Positions 11,396 through 22,361 of a stretch of 41,563 nucleotides of DNA are shown piece by piece. The first letter of the stretch is position 1, and the number at the start of each line of letters is the position of its first letter. Location: contig NC_049983.1 of the NCBI RefSeq assembly GCF_000003815.2, positions 1,775,995 through 1,817,557 on the forward strand, written 5' to 3'. A program made the position numbers and the translations under genes. The notes below the pieces were generated by a model. The model was not told the origin of the DNA. It made no database searches and worked only from the letters and a program-made list of their open reading frames with translations. The stretch comes from Branchiostoma floridae (lineage: Eukaryota > Chordata > Leptocardii > Amphioxiformes > Branchiostomatidae).

Positions 11396-14300
11396 ATGAA
11401 GTAGGTCATTTCTTCTTTGTGTATGAAGACTTTGTGAAATTTTACTAAATGTTTCTAATCCCTAAAGCTTTTGCTGTTTTAGCGTGCACTACAGGGCGTT
11501 GGTCTTTGTAAATTTTTTCGGTATAAAATACATGTATACAGTTTAGTTGAGAAAGTCAGCAAGACATCTTTTAAACTAAGGGCACAACTCGCCATACGTG
11601 CAATTTGCCACATTTCCATCACGTATTTCTGAAAACGTGGGAAACGACTGGCAAGAGCAGGGAGGGTGTAGGTCACAAGGTTTTGCCTGCACGTAAAGTT
11701 CTACGGCGTGTCTGCTTGCTCCAAAATCCGTCGGATTCCCTTCGAGTTCGTACGGAGGCGGCCAAAAGATTGCCCACGTTTTGGCACGTAGACAGCACGT
11801 ACTTGCACGTACGGCAGGTTGTGCCCTTAGCTAAAGACATCTCTTGTAGGGCGACATACAATGTTCTTGAAGCTAAATTTGTACACATTTTGCACAGCAA
11901 ATTTGCATTCTATATCAGTGACAGTGTACGTCGATGAAGGATAGGTAGTAAGACAGTGACAGTGTAGATCATGCAAATGTTGCAGGAACATACTTTTACT
12001 TTTTACCCTACCTGGTGAATAGGGATTGATTTTTGATTTTGTAGAGCAAAATTTGTATTTCATCGTTTGCAAGTGCGATCGTGGTCTCATGTGACGTAAC
12101 TGTAGGTTGTTTGGCCAACCAGAGACCCTAGGTTCGAATCCCGTACTTTATTTCTTTATTTAGATTTTATTTTCCACAGAGTGAAGGGGAGGGCAAAACA
12201 GGTGCAAAATGCACCTTTGAAGGCTGCCCTCCCGTACATAAAATACATCCATGGCACAACATAATATACAATAACACCATATAATAATACGTACAAAAAT
12301 AGCATAAAATGACATCAAAATATACAATTGTTATGCAAAATCATGGTACTGGCTAGCGTGGTCTTCATGCTAGGCAAGAACTGCAACCACAGCAAGTGGC
12401 ACCAGGTACCGGGAAGATCGATACAGTAGATGGTACTAAATCTGTTTTCGTTTAATGGTGTTACGTCAAACTGTTGTGCTGCTAACTTGCCAAAACAACG
12501 CAAGTCAGCAGCTAACTTATTCCAGATAGTCACCAGTCTGGGAATGTACGTGTGACTGAATGCTGACGTCTTAGATCTTATGGGGGTTAACATAAAACTG
12601 TACTACTACCTACCTTGCGCCCTTTGGGAAAGGACTTTCCCCTATCCACCAGGTGTAATAATCGGTATCTGACGTTGGTTGGGGAGGTAAAAAACGGTGG
12701 AAGGAGAGGGTTGGTCTCCTCCATTCAATACAATGCCCAAGACACGATGGGTAGCAACCTACTGCCCCTACGGCCATATAAATGCCATGGGACTAGCTTT
12801 AACTACCTGTCCGAGCAACAACCTGGCGCAGGCAACCACCTGCCGTCAGAGGACACATTGAAACAGCCCCGTCTATTTTTACATAGTTAAGACCCCCTCC
12901 CAAGCAACCACCTGTCTTCCCCAACCAGCAACCTCTTTTTTACAGTCCATAGGGGCATTCAACCTGCCCATGCCAACCAAAATTGATTGACAGCAGCTAG
13001 CAGCCATTTTATATGCGGAATTGTGTGGGCAGTTACCCTGGACTTCGAGACTTCTTTTCCTTAGACTTGTTATTTGTTACGTCTTGGTAATGTTAGTTAT
13101 TATCACATGTATTTACATAAGCCAGGATTACCATACGTGCATCGATCATCCGACCATCGATCATTTGACCATCAACTAACTTGTCGGAAGCAACCACCAG
13201 TCCTCAGCAACCATTTTTGCTCGGTCCCTTGAGTGGTTGCTCAGGACAGGTTTGACTGACATTTAACCTTGTGATGTTTTCAGAGCGTGGCACTGTGTGT
13301 TTCTCCTCCTTCTGATATGTGCAGTCGTCCTGGAGACAGACGCATGGCGCCGCCGTCGTCGTCGTCGAAGCTCTGGTAAGGATATTGCAGGCTTAGAACA
13401 AAAATTAATGAATGAATGAATGAACTATGAATGAATGAATGAATGAATGAATGAATGGTTTATAGAAACGTTGTACCTCGCAGATAAAACCTGAACTGCA
13501 TACATTGTACAATATCTTATTATCAAAAATACGATACATGCATTAAAAAAAAACATCAATATGATAATTAAAACCAATAAATTTTCATGGTGCTCAAATT
13601 TTGCTCTTGCTTTGGATTGTTTTCTTAATGGTTCTTAAATTTGGTGCTTGAATTGTTTTCATGGTTCTTAAATTTAGTGCCTGGATTTCTTTCATGATTC
13701 TAAAATTTGGTGCTTGGATTGTTTTCATGGTTCTTAAATTTAGTGCCAGGAATTTTTTTATGGTTCTAACATTTGGTGCTTGGATTGTTTTCATGGTTCT
13801 GAAATTCCGTGCTTTGATTGTTTCCATGGTTCTAAAATTTGGTGCTTAAATTGTTATAAGGTTTATTAAATTTGATGCTTGAATTGTTTTCATGGTTCTA
13901 AAATAGTGCACGTGCTTGAATTGTTTTCATGGTTCTAACATTTAGTGCTTGGATTGCTATAATGTTCTTAAATTTGGTGCTTGAATTGGTTTCCTGGTTC
14001 TAAAATTTAGTGCTTGAATTGTTTTCATGGTTCTAAAATTTAGTGCTGGGATTGTTTTATTGGTTCAAAATAATTGGTGCTTTGATCGTTTTGATATATG
14101 TTTAGAATTTGGTGCTTAGATATTTTCAAGGAAATCTCCAAGCAGATCTTGCGTGGCATAAGACAGTATCATAAGATGGGGAAGGAGTTTAGCCGGCAGA
14201 GGAGTAAATTGTCCACGCGACGATCTGCCGCAGAACGGAATCGCTCAAAGGCACTGGAAGGGGCGATTTTTCAGAATTTACTCCTCTGCCAGCTAAACTC

Positions 14301-17300
14301 CTTCCCCCAGCTTATGATACTATCTTATGCCAAGCAAGTTCTGCTTGGAGATTATTTTTAAGGTTCTAAAAATTGCTTTCACGAACACCGGCAGGTTGCT
14401 CTGCGCCCCCCACCCCAGCGAACACCCACACGAGCGGCTGTACCTCCCCATACTTACACGGGGAGGAATGTTCCTACCGGTGCTCTACAGGGTACACCCA
14501 TGTCTCCGGTAACAGGGAGAAGACTTGCTCTAACGGACAGTGGGCTGGAATCGACATGGTCTGTGAAGAAGGTATGTATACAGTAATCTTAGCTTCAAAC
14601 CAGGGCCTTATTCACATGATTTATGATTCCTTAGCTTTGGAAATACTTCAATAGCCTTGTTCAATTTTATGTTTTGCTAAGACTTTCATACTTTGAACAA
14701 CTTGTGAGATTAAGGTCGAGAAGTAAATGATATGATATGCAAATTATATACAGAAAGCGAAACCTTATTTGCATAATCAATGAGAAAAATTAACGATACG
14801 TCACTCGAAAAGGTGAGAATAATTTGGCGTAGGTAGGAGGTCGCGGAACTATGGGAGCTTAGAAAATAATAAGACATTTGTACGTCAACCGTAGCACAGT
14901 CCCAGTGCTGTCCCAGTCCAACCGTAGCACAGTCCCAGTGCTTTTCCAGTCCAATCGTAGCACAGTCCCAGTGCTTTTCCAGTCCAATCGTAGCACAGTC
15001 CTAGTGCTATTTCAGTCCAACCGTAGCACAGTCCCAGTGCTGTCCCAGTCCAACCGTAGCACAGTCCCAGTGTTGTCCCAGTCCAACCTTAGCATAGTCC
15101 CAGTGCTGTTCCAGCCCAATCGTAGCACAGTCCTAGTGCTATTCCAGTCCAACCGTAGCATAGTCCCTGTGCTGTTCCAGTCCAACCGAAGCACAGTCCC
15201 AGTCCTGTCGTAGTGTATCAGTACCGTCTGTGATAGAACGTACAACAGACAGTTGTCTCAAATTGATTCTTAAAAGCCATGGAAGACAGCATACTAACTG
15301 TGCCATACCAACTAGGCCAGATAGACCATATCATTATTGGCGTTTGTTGTCATCCAATGAGTCTGTCTCGGTATTGGAGGGTGGAGCCCATCCTTCTCCT
15401 TCCACTGCCTTTACCTCAATAATCGAAATCAGGTACTCATTATTTTACACCTGGGAGAAGTGAGGAAAGGGAACAAGGCTGATAGCATGACAGGTTTCGA
15501 ACCCAGCCTCTCCGGGTTCTGGACCAAACACCTCGAAGATGACTAGGCAAAAGGGGATCCTTCTAACGAAAACAATTTGTTCTTCATGCAGTTGTCCAAG
15601 TCCCGGATGACGAGATGGGGGCACTGGTGAACAAGTACGCACCAAAAGTCTGGCTGGAGAAGGGGGAGCAGTTCAACCCTTCTAGCGTCGACTTTCACCT
15701 ACAGAACGTCAAGGTGTACGACGGTGGTGACGTTTACACCAGCACACCTTCAACCCTTCCCACCTGCTCCGAGAACTGTTACCTGAGTTCCAAAGAACGC
15801 CTATCCAAACCGTCCAGCACTCTGCCCTTCTTCGGTGGAGAGTCAGTCGGTCCTACCCACCAGCCGCCGGTGTACGCTGTCTGGAAGCGGATCAACTCTG
15901 TGACTACCGACATCTTCTACTGGATGTTCTACCCGTACAACAGGGGGAAGAAAGTTTGCATCGGTACGTTTGATCTACGTGCATCACTGAACTTTTAACG
16001 AAACTTTTTGGCCACACCATCAGGGAGCGAGCCTAATAGAAACATATTGTGTTTATTCTGCAAAATGATTGCCGGAGGCATTTTGTGTTCATATTAAGGT
16101 GTCATTTTAGTAAGTTATTATCTTTTTTTCGTCTGTCGTGAGGGTTCAATCTTTACTGAAGCAACCATGCAATATTTTCCTATGTTTAATTCGCATATTT
16201 GTTAGGGTGGTTCCAACTGTCTTTAAAAATGGCTATATTACATCTGTATTACAAAAATGTACAAGAAAAAGATTTTGTCAAGAGGGATTGCGCATATTTG
16301 ACTGCATGCCAAAATGTTTCACAGATTCTGTTTACTGTCACAGTTATTCAATGAATGAATACTGCTGGATAATTTATGCAAATGTACTTTGGTGACATCT
16401 CGTGGGCAAATTTAATGTTATTGTATTGTGTACGAGTAGCTTGACAAAAGGTAACTTACTGGGAGGAATAAACCTGCATGCTGCGTTTAGTTGACGTATA
16501 CACCGTTTATAATATAGGAGAATTCTTTTTACACAACCAGTGGGTACTTACATTGCTTACGCTTCGATGTCTCTCAGACACCTTCATCCGAGCTTCTAAC
16601 TGGAGTTCTGCTTCTCCCCGCTATATGTAGCCGATGTAGGTGGCGCTTTTACGGTTAGAAAACAATCCCAAACGTGGCTAAGCTTGTATCCCATCTCGTC
16701 CCGGTTCATTACTGGGGTTTACTTCGGTGACTGCGAGACATAGAAACGTAAGCAATGTAAGTACCCTCTGGTTCTGTAAAAAGAATTCTTCTATATCCTA
16801 TATTCTACCAACCTAATGAAACTATTTTCGGATACACCGTTTGTTTAACAGGAGTCAGGGTCTTTGGTAAATGCGTCGGTGGCTACTCCAATTTCGGACA
16901 CCACGTGGGCGACTGGGAACACATGACGGCTCGTCTGGTGGGAGACCAACCCAGCAGCATCTATGTCTCCGCTCACAGCTTTGGCGGTACCGTCTTTTTA
17001 CTTTGTACATAGAGAAGTGAATCATTTACTTTGGCTGTACGCAACATACACTTGTCAATTAAAAGTCTCGAAGAAATACCAAGAATTGCTAAATTTATAG
17101 AACATTTCTAAATGCAAAAGAAATATAGAGTCATTTTAAGTCAGTATGTATCAACATTTGCTTTGATACCGTCGATCAAATTTTAGACATCCGGGGAATA
17201 TGATAGCCAAAAGGTAATTACTCAAGAAACCGAAAATGGTATTGATAACGGTCAGACGTTTCAGATGGTATCCACTATTTTTTTGGATGGTGACACTGAG

Positions 17301-18910
17301 GAAGGGTGGTTAAAAAGAAGGTTTTACCCCCTGTAACAGTACGAAGAAAAAAATACAAATTGTTTTCTTTCAAACTAACGATGGTCGTATGCGTAAGTTA
17401 AAAGATACAAGTCTTGAATCTTTTCTTGCTTGTCAGACTGAAGTTACGGTTTGTTTATCTTTTAGGTCAATACGACTGGGATGCTACATCACAGACATAC
17501 AGGGACGGCAACGATGTTGTACAGATGGAGGGAACACATCCCATTTTGTATTCAGCTAAAGGTATTCTTTTTACTGTCTTTATACTTTTGGCACATACTT
17601 TTCAGGTAATCATTTGGATATATGGCACTGGATATGAGTATATAGAAACAAATATACTCTTTAATAATCAGTGATGTTCTGTATCTGTATCTATATCTAG
17701 ATATAGATATGAACCGGTATAATCGCCCTTCGGCGTAACACACCTGCTTCGCAGGTACGCGGTGCGGCAGCAGCTGGTTATATTACACTGAACGATCCGT
17801 CACACCTAACTTTTGCACATCTATCTGCAAGCGTTTTCTGAAACTATCCAGAGAAGATGCCCCTACTGTGCTTGGTGATAACAAATTCTACTCTACGATA
17901 GTTCTGGGAAAATACCAATATTTGAACAGATCAATCCTAGGTTGGTAAATCTGGTACTTGAAGTCATGGCTGTTTCTTGTTCTTTTTTTTTGAGCTGGTG
18001 TTAGATACTTCATACTATCAGTCGGTACGTCCACCAGTTTATTGGTCATTTTGTACATCATGCAAACTCTGGACATTTTCCGTCTGTCTTCAAGTGATGT
18101 CCAGTGTAGATCTGTTTTCATGTTGTATTGAGATTTGATCTACCTGCTTCTGTGCGACTGTTCAAAACTTTCATTGGAATATTCAATATTGACCTATACG
18201 TTTGATCATCATCACAGGTAGCCACGGCTTGTGGTCCACCAAGGGTACCCACACGTACAAGAAAATCCTCGTCAACGAGAAACTGCAGGACGAGACCAGT
18301 GCGGGGACGGCATGGGACACGTGGAAGAACGTTCTCTACATCAAGTACCGTCCTGACGGAGGCTACACCGGGTCCTGGACATGGCTCAACTTCAAGGGAC
18401 GCTGGGGGAACAAGAAGGTAAAAACACGGTTAAAAATGTCGCTGAACCTCCAATGCTGATATCACAATTGCGTTTCGCAGTAGCGGCCTCAAAATGTTGA
18501 TTGAAGTACATTGACTATTTGGTATTCTTGAGAATCTTCCTTTCCTAATGATTTTGGTGACTTTTATACCAGAAGGAGTAGGTAGGTATAATTTATTCCA
18601 GTTTGGTTAGAATTGGTTCAGTTCATCAGTATAATTTGCCGTAAGAACAGACATAAGCTGTGTGGTCTTGTATTTTAATATTTTTCTCGAAAGGAGCAAT
18701 CCTAAGTACATGTAATTGAAACATGTTTTGCATATCGTACCAAGTTTCTAAAATAAACAAGGACAGACACCGGCGGCAGGTTGCCAAAATCGACCCTGTC
18801 CTTCCGTTTCCTACACCTATCCACAAAAATGAGAATCCATCAATGTTCACAAGTTGTGCGGAACACAAATATCCGGAAACAAGCACGCACGCACGCACGC
18901 ACGCACACGC

Positions 18911-18964
<54 letters not shown>

Positions 18965-18997
18965 GCACGCACGCACACACACACACACTCACACACA

Positions 18998-19034
<37 letters not shown>

Positions 19035-20399
19035 ACACACACACTCACACACACACACACACACACTCACACACACACACACACACNNNNNNNNNNNNNN
19101 NNNNNNNNNNNNNNNNNNNNNNNNNNNNNNNNNNNNNNNNNNNNNNNNNNNNNNNNNNNNNNNNNNNNNNNNNNNNNNNNNNNNNNNNNNNNNNNNNNNN
19201 NNNNNNNNNNNNNNNNNNNNNNNNNNNNNNNNNNNNNNNNNNNNNNNNNNNNNNNNNNNNNNNNNNNNNNNNNNNNNNNNNNNNNNNNNNNNNNNNNNNN
19301 NNNNNNNNNNNNNNNNNNNNNNNNNNNNNNNNNNNNNNNNNNNNNNNNNNNNNNNNNNNNNNNNNNNNNNNNNNNNNNNNNNNNNNNNNNNNNNNNNNNN
19401 NNNNNNNNNNNNNNNNNNNNNNNNNNNNNNNNNNNNNNNNNNNNNNNNNNNNNNNNNNNNNNNNNNNNNNNNNNNNNNNNNNNNNNNNNNNNNNNNNNNN
19501 NNNNNNNNNNNNNNNNNNNNNNNNNNNNNNNNNNNNNNNNNNNNNNNNNNNNNNNNNNNNNNNNNNNNNNNNNNNNNNNNNNNNNNNNNNNNNNNNNNNN
19601 NNNNNNNNNNNNNNNNNNNNNNNNNNNNNNNNNNNNNNNNNNNNNNNNNNNNNNNNNNNNNNNNNNNNNNNNNNNNNNNNNNNNNNNNNNNNNNNNNNNN
19701 NNNNNNNNNNNNNNNNNNNNNNNNNNNNNNNNNNNNNNNNNNNNNNNNNNNNNNNNNNNNNNNNNNNNNNNNNNNNNNNNNNNNNNNNNNNNNNNNNNNN
19801 NNNNNNNNNNNNNNNNNNNNNNNNNNNNNNNNNNNNNNNNNNNNNNNNNNNNNNNNNNNNNNNNNNNNNNNNNNNNNNNNNNNNNNNNNNNNNNNNNNNN
19901 NNNNNNNNNNNNNNNNNNNNNNNNNNNNNNNNNNNNNNNNNNNNNNNNNNNNNNNNNNNNNNNNNNNNNNNNNNNNNNNNNNNNNNNNNNNNNNNNNNNN
20001 NNNNNNNNNNNNNNNNNNNNNNNNNNNNNNNNNNNNNNNNNNNNNNNNGGACGGTATTTTTGGCTTTCCAAAAAGATTTGTAATAGTAGTGTTGGTTTTT
20101 TTCATACAATAATCGTGTGATCTAGGACATGGTCACGCAAACTTTCAGCGGGGGAGGATTGCGGGTTGGGTGTTTGGCAGCTAATAGGGAGGGGTATAGG
20201 TACAGACACAGATACAACACTGATACTTACTCATGGACAGATACAGACTCACACGCACAGACACACTCTGACGCACACGCACTCACTCAGATACACACAC
20301 ACACTCACACACACACACACACATACACTCACACACACACACAGTCACACACACACACATACACACACTCACACATACACACACTCACACATACACACA

Positions 20400-20437
<38 letters not shown>

Positions 20438-20641
20438 AACAAACAGACAGGCAGACAATCAGTATATCAGTGATTTCTTTCTAGATATCCTCAGCAATTA
20501 TGTACAACAATTGTAACAACAATTCTGTACATCTTGTAGGATGGCTGTGCTGCTGAATCCGTCGCCGGTGAATGCGTGAGGAACAGCGGACCAAAGTCTC
20601 TCAACTACAGGAGTCAGATGACAAATGACGATCTGGATTAA
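11396..20641 (+). CDS. Secreted sushi (CCP) plus Vps62-domain protein (8 exons, complete, 392 aa)
   Basis: Exons: 11396-11400 (ATG plus two bases), 13284-13375, 14395-14571, 15592-15963, 16852-16986, 17466-17561, 18218-18417, 20540-20641. All are GT-AG; junctions are phase 1 except the first (2) and last (0). Residues 1-20 form a signal peptide (MKAWHCVFLLLLICAVV then a DA|W cleavage-like site), followed by six consecutive Arg. Residues 33-91, a symmetric phase 1-1 exon, make a sushi/CCP module with Cys34, Cys62, Cys77, Trp82, Cys89 and an extra pair Cys48/Cys58. Residues from about 95 to 370 match the Vps62 family: NKYAPKVWLEKGEQF, the TDIFYWMFYPYN strand, GHHVGDWEHMT and the GSHGLWS loop. 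The Vps62 family was named from yeast, but here the protein enters the secretory route, so a vacuolar sorting role should not be assumed. Function is unknown; an extracellular role is inferred from the signal peptide and sushi module. Confidence 0.88.
11570..11833. mobile_element. MITE family A, copy 3, with 9-bp target duplication
   Basis: Terminal inverted repeats of about 30 bp (ACTAAGGGCACAACTCGCC against GGCAGGTTGTGCCCTTAGC). The 9-bp direct repeat AAGACATCT flanks it at 11561-11569 and 11834-11842. A 9-bp duplication with these ends suggests Mutator-like mobilisation (inference). It lies in intron 1 of the Vps62-domain gene. Confidence 0.82.
12100..12142 (+). mobile_element. tRNA-like B-box fragment (SINE remnant)
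   Basis: GGTTCGAATCCC is a consensus B box, with a possible weak A box upstream, but the sequence cannot fold into a full cloverleaf that I can see. Probably a SINE head remnant in intron 1 of the Vps62-domain gene. Confidence 0.35.
12150..12600 (-). mobile_element. LINE 3' end (ORF2 C-terminus and 3' UTR)
   Basis: Minus-strand 12593-12480 reads TSAFSHTYIPRLVTIWNKL, the S.IPR...WN.L motif that closes many non-LTR ORF2 proteins. An AT-rich 3' UTR runs to about 12150. Relic in intron 1 of the Vps62-domain gene. Confidence 0.65.
12605..12810 (+). mobile_element. SINE body fragment with another 3' tail
   Basis: CTTGCGCCCTTTGGGAAAGG resembles the body of the other SINEs but continues into a different sequence (GACGTTGGTTGGGGAGG). 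The head is missing. Confidence 0.45.
12889..13258. mobile_element. Pogo/Tigger-like MITE, degenerate copy next to exon 2
   Basis: CAAGCAACCACCTG at the left and GTGGTTGCTCAGGACAGG then TTTGACTGA at the right resemble the termini of the element at 36489. Its right end is about 25 bp before the exon 2 acceptor of the Vps62-domain gene. Confidence 0.55.
13398..13456 (+). repeat. (AATG)n microsatellite
   Basis: Tandem AATG units, interrupted once, just downstream of the exon 2 donor of the Vps62-domain gene. Confidence 0.9.
13595..14122 (+). repeat. 33-bp minisatellite 1 (intron 2 of Vps62-domain gene)
   Basis: About 16 units built on TTGTTTTCATGGTTCTAAAA followed by TTTGGTGCTTGGA. ATGG anchors fall at 13628, 13661, 13694, 13727, 13760, 13793 and 13826, a strict 33-bp period, with a 4-bp insertion near 13910. 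Confidence 0.92.
14133..14353. mobile_element. Foldback MITE with ~80-bp inverted arms
   Basis: Left arm begins AATCTCCAAGCAGATCTTG and right arm ends CTGCTTGGAGATT; both hold the CATAAGACAGTATCATAAG / CTTATGATACTATCTTATG and GGAGTTTAGC / GCTAAACTCC blocks. Flanks ATTTTCAAGG and ATTTTTAAGG look like a 10-bp target duplication. It splits the last unit of the 33-bp array. Confidence 0.85.
14882..15212 (+). repeat. 33-bp minisatellite 2 (intron 3 of Vps62-domain gene)
   Basis: Ten units of CCAACCGTAGCACAGTCCC plus AGTGCTGTCCCAGT. GTAG anchors at 14891, 14924, 14957, 14990, 15023, 15056, 15122 and 15155 give an exact 33-bp period. Confidence 0.95.
16512..16796. mobile_element. Foldback MITE in intron 4 of Vps62-domain gene
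   Basis: The arms are inverted over about 60 bp: GAATTCTTTTTACACAACC and GGTACTTACATTGCTTACG at the left, CGTAAGCAATGTAAGTACC and GTAAAAAGAATTC at the right. Confidence 0.8.
17174..17331 (-). repeat. AAACGTCTGACCG-type repeat, copy 1
   Basis: Minus strand carries AATAGTGGATACC, CTGAAACGTCTGACCG and GTTTCTTGAGTAATTAC, shared with the copies flanking the last PTER exon at 35405 and 35800. Confidence 0.6.
17685..18135 (-). mobile_element. LINE 3' end in intron 6 of Vps62-domain gene
   Basis: Minus strand 18121-17888 encodes HWTSLEDRRKMSRVCMMYK, a TPAQKKRTRNSH block and FKYWYFPRTIVE, the classic closing motif of non-LTR ORF2. The 3' part includes CCTGCGAAGCAGG and ends in a TATCTATATCTAGATATAGA microsatellite-like tail. 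Confidence 0.8.
18884..19086 (+). repeat. (CA)n microsatellite, left of large gap
   Basis: Nearly pure CA/CACG/CACT repeat running into the N block; in intron 7 of the Vps62-domain gene. Confidence 0.97.
19087..20048. other. Assembly gap (962 N)
   Basis: Run of N, entered from a CA repeat that probably caused the break. Confidence 0.99.
20200..20450 (+). repeat. (CA)n-rich microsatellite, right of large gap
   Basis: GATACA and CACACT variants grading into pure CA; about 90 bp before the last exon of the Vps62-domain gene. Confidence 0.95.
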
Positions 20642-20932
20642 GAAGGTTCAAATTCTGATCAATACGTTTAATTTTGAAAGAACAAAAATCAAGGATCTAC
20701 ATGTACTTTTTAAAAGTTTTTTTATACATTTTATTCTTCATTCACAATGACACAATCAATGATACAATCAAGTGTGCAAGTAACCATGGTAACAAACAAT
20801 AACAAAAATAGATTACGTCAAATATACATATACATATAACGAGCTATTATATTCACAACATGTCCCCTGACTTCAGTACTACACTAGTTCTGTCTGAAGA
20901 AAGAAGTGGCTAACAGAATCCTGCAGAAGATA

Positions 20933-21510
20933 CGAGGGGCGGTCAATAAGTAATGCCCCTGACCTATTTCCCATAGCAGGAGATTAATGAAACTTGGCGC
21001 AGTTTTTAGTCTTTCTCTTCATAGGAACAACCCAGAGTTATGCATTTCTTCCATTGTTTGATGCAGCTCTGGACACCGTTTTTGTAGGACACCCCAGGTT
21101 GGTCCTCCAACAGATGCCTCATCAATGGTAGAAGAGGAACGACCAGGTCTGGGAGCTGTTTCCACAGACTTCCAGCCATGTTTGAATTCACGATGCCAAC
21201 GTTTAACAAGGTCATATGATGGGGCATCATCACCATAAGTTTCTTTCATTTCATCAAAAGTCTCCGTTGGTGTGCGTCCTTTCAAATACAAAAACTGGAT
21301 CACTGCGCGACACTCAACTGGCTCCATTTCACACCTGGTCCATTGCACACCTGACTCAGTTCAAACACCAGTAAATCAGAAACCACAATTAGTTCAGAGC
21401 TGTTTTTTGCAACATAACTTATAGAGATATGAATCATTACACATGCAAAATTTCATCTAGATCAGACAACTGGAAGTGGGTCAGGGGCATTACTTATTGA
21501 CCGCCCCTCG
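20933..21510 (-). mobile_element. Internally deleted mariner-type element with perfect 32-bp TIRs
   Basis: Identical 32-bp inverted ends (starting CGAGGGGCGGTCAATAAG) at 20933-20964 and 21479-21510, flanked by the TA target duplication (20931-20932, 21511-21512). The element is 578 bp. Confidence 0.95.
21006..21348 (-). pseudogene. Mariner transposase remnant: N-terminal HTH joined to C-terminus
   Basis: Minus-strand 21348 onward begins MQWTRCEMEPVECRAVIQFL and contains KGRTPTETFDEMKETYGDD and SYDLVKRWHREFK, the DNA-binding helix-turn-helix of mariner transposases. After about residue 80 the match moves to another frame, where NGVQSCIKQWKKCITLG and YEEKD resemble the family's extreme C-terminus. 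The whole DDD catalytic core is missing, so it encodes no working transposase. Confidence 0.85.
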
Positions 21511-21779
21511 TAGGCATCAAATTCATGGTAACCATAATGTAACTTAGTACCTCTTTACAATGACCGTTGGTACTAAAACACTTAGCTCCACTCCCATCAT
21601 AAAATGCAACAAGTAAGTGCTCACGAAGGGAGAACAAAGGTATTAAATGGCAAGTATCGAAATACAGATAAAAGCGGATACATCTGCAACTCAACAGTAC
21701 CAGTCACATTGCCAGCTTGTTGGCAAGACAGCAATTACTCAAGACTTTGTCTTTCTTGTTCCATACTCCATATGTTTAG

Positions 21780-22250
21780 AAAACATGGATATTTCAATTC
21801 ATGTACAACATTAACCTTAAGTCTGTCAAAAATGTTTGAAATATGTTGCTGTATATCTTTGTATCCTTATCTATATGTCTCAACCACTGTTTAAAAATAG
21901 AGAACTTTGCAATACTAATTACCCTGTTTACAAGACAGATGTTACTGACTCCAAGAAATATAAGTGGTTTTGTTATTGTGACATGTAAACTTTTTTGACG
22001 CAACACATTTTCAACATCTTTTCAAAATAGTCCCAGCTTTCCACAATTAAAAAAACATATGGACATAGGTGTCTTTTTCATTACATAGTGTGCATACAGG
22101 ACTGTATATTTCACCCAGTTTGTTTTTGATTTGCCACTTATTTAGCTTTAATCCACAGGGTAAAATGTTGTGCAGGAGTACATGTACTTTTCGGTATACC
22201 ATATTCTGTGTGTTTTGTCGTTGTTCAACCCTCCTGACCACTTAGACTTC
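21780..22250 (-). mobile_element. LINE ORF2 C-terminal relic
   Basis: Minus strand: CGLKLNKWQIKNKLGEIYSP then VCTLCNEKDTYVHMFF, matching the CxxC...H.F..C knuckle after the reverse transcriptase of many LINEs; a further frame (21794-22006) continues toward the C-terminus. Confidence 0.7.
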
Positions 22251-22323
22251 ATATAAAGCATTAAAGGCAAGTGTCTTTCTAACTTTTGTTTATTCGAACG
22301 CTCTCATCAGTTTGGGGGTTCCC

Positions 22324-22361
22324 AGAGGATGTCATCCATACAATGTGATAAACATGGCCTT
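22324..22361 (-). repeat. Dispersed GGATGACATCC head repeat, copy 3
   Basis: On the minus strand AAGGCCATGTTTATCACATT then GTATGGATGACATCCTCTGG; leads directly into the LINE relic 21780-22250 through the shared ACAGAATATGGTATACC block. Confidence 0.65.

Noticed and set aside
11605-11937. 110-codon open frame
   Set aside because: It lies mainly across MITE family A copy 3, and similar peptides appear at the other copies; repeat-derived.
13595-14122. CRISPR-like array
   Set aside because: Units are contiguous with no unique spacers, so it is a minisatellite in an animal intron.
14878-15245. Open frames in the second minisatellite on both strands
   Set aside because: Same artefact of a 33-bp period, and it lies inside an intron of the Vps62-domain gene.
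18723-20120. Very long open frames over the CA repeats and gap
   Set aside because: They are microsatellite translations (Thr-His, Cys-Val) extended through N; no coding signal.
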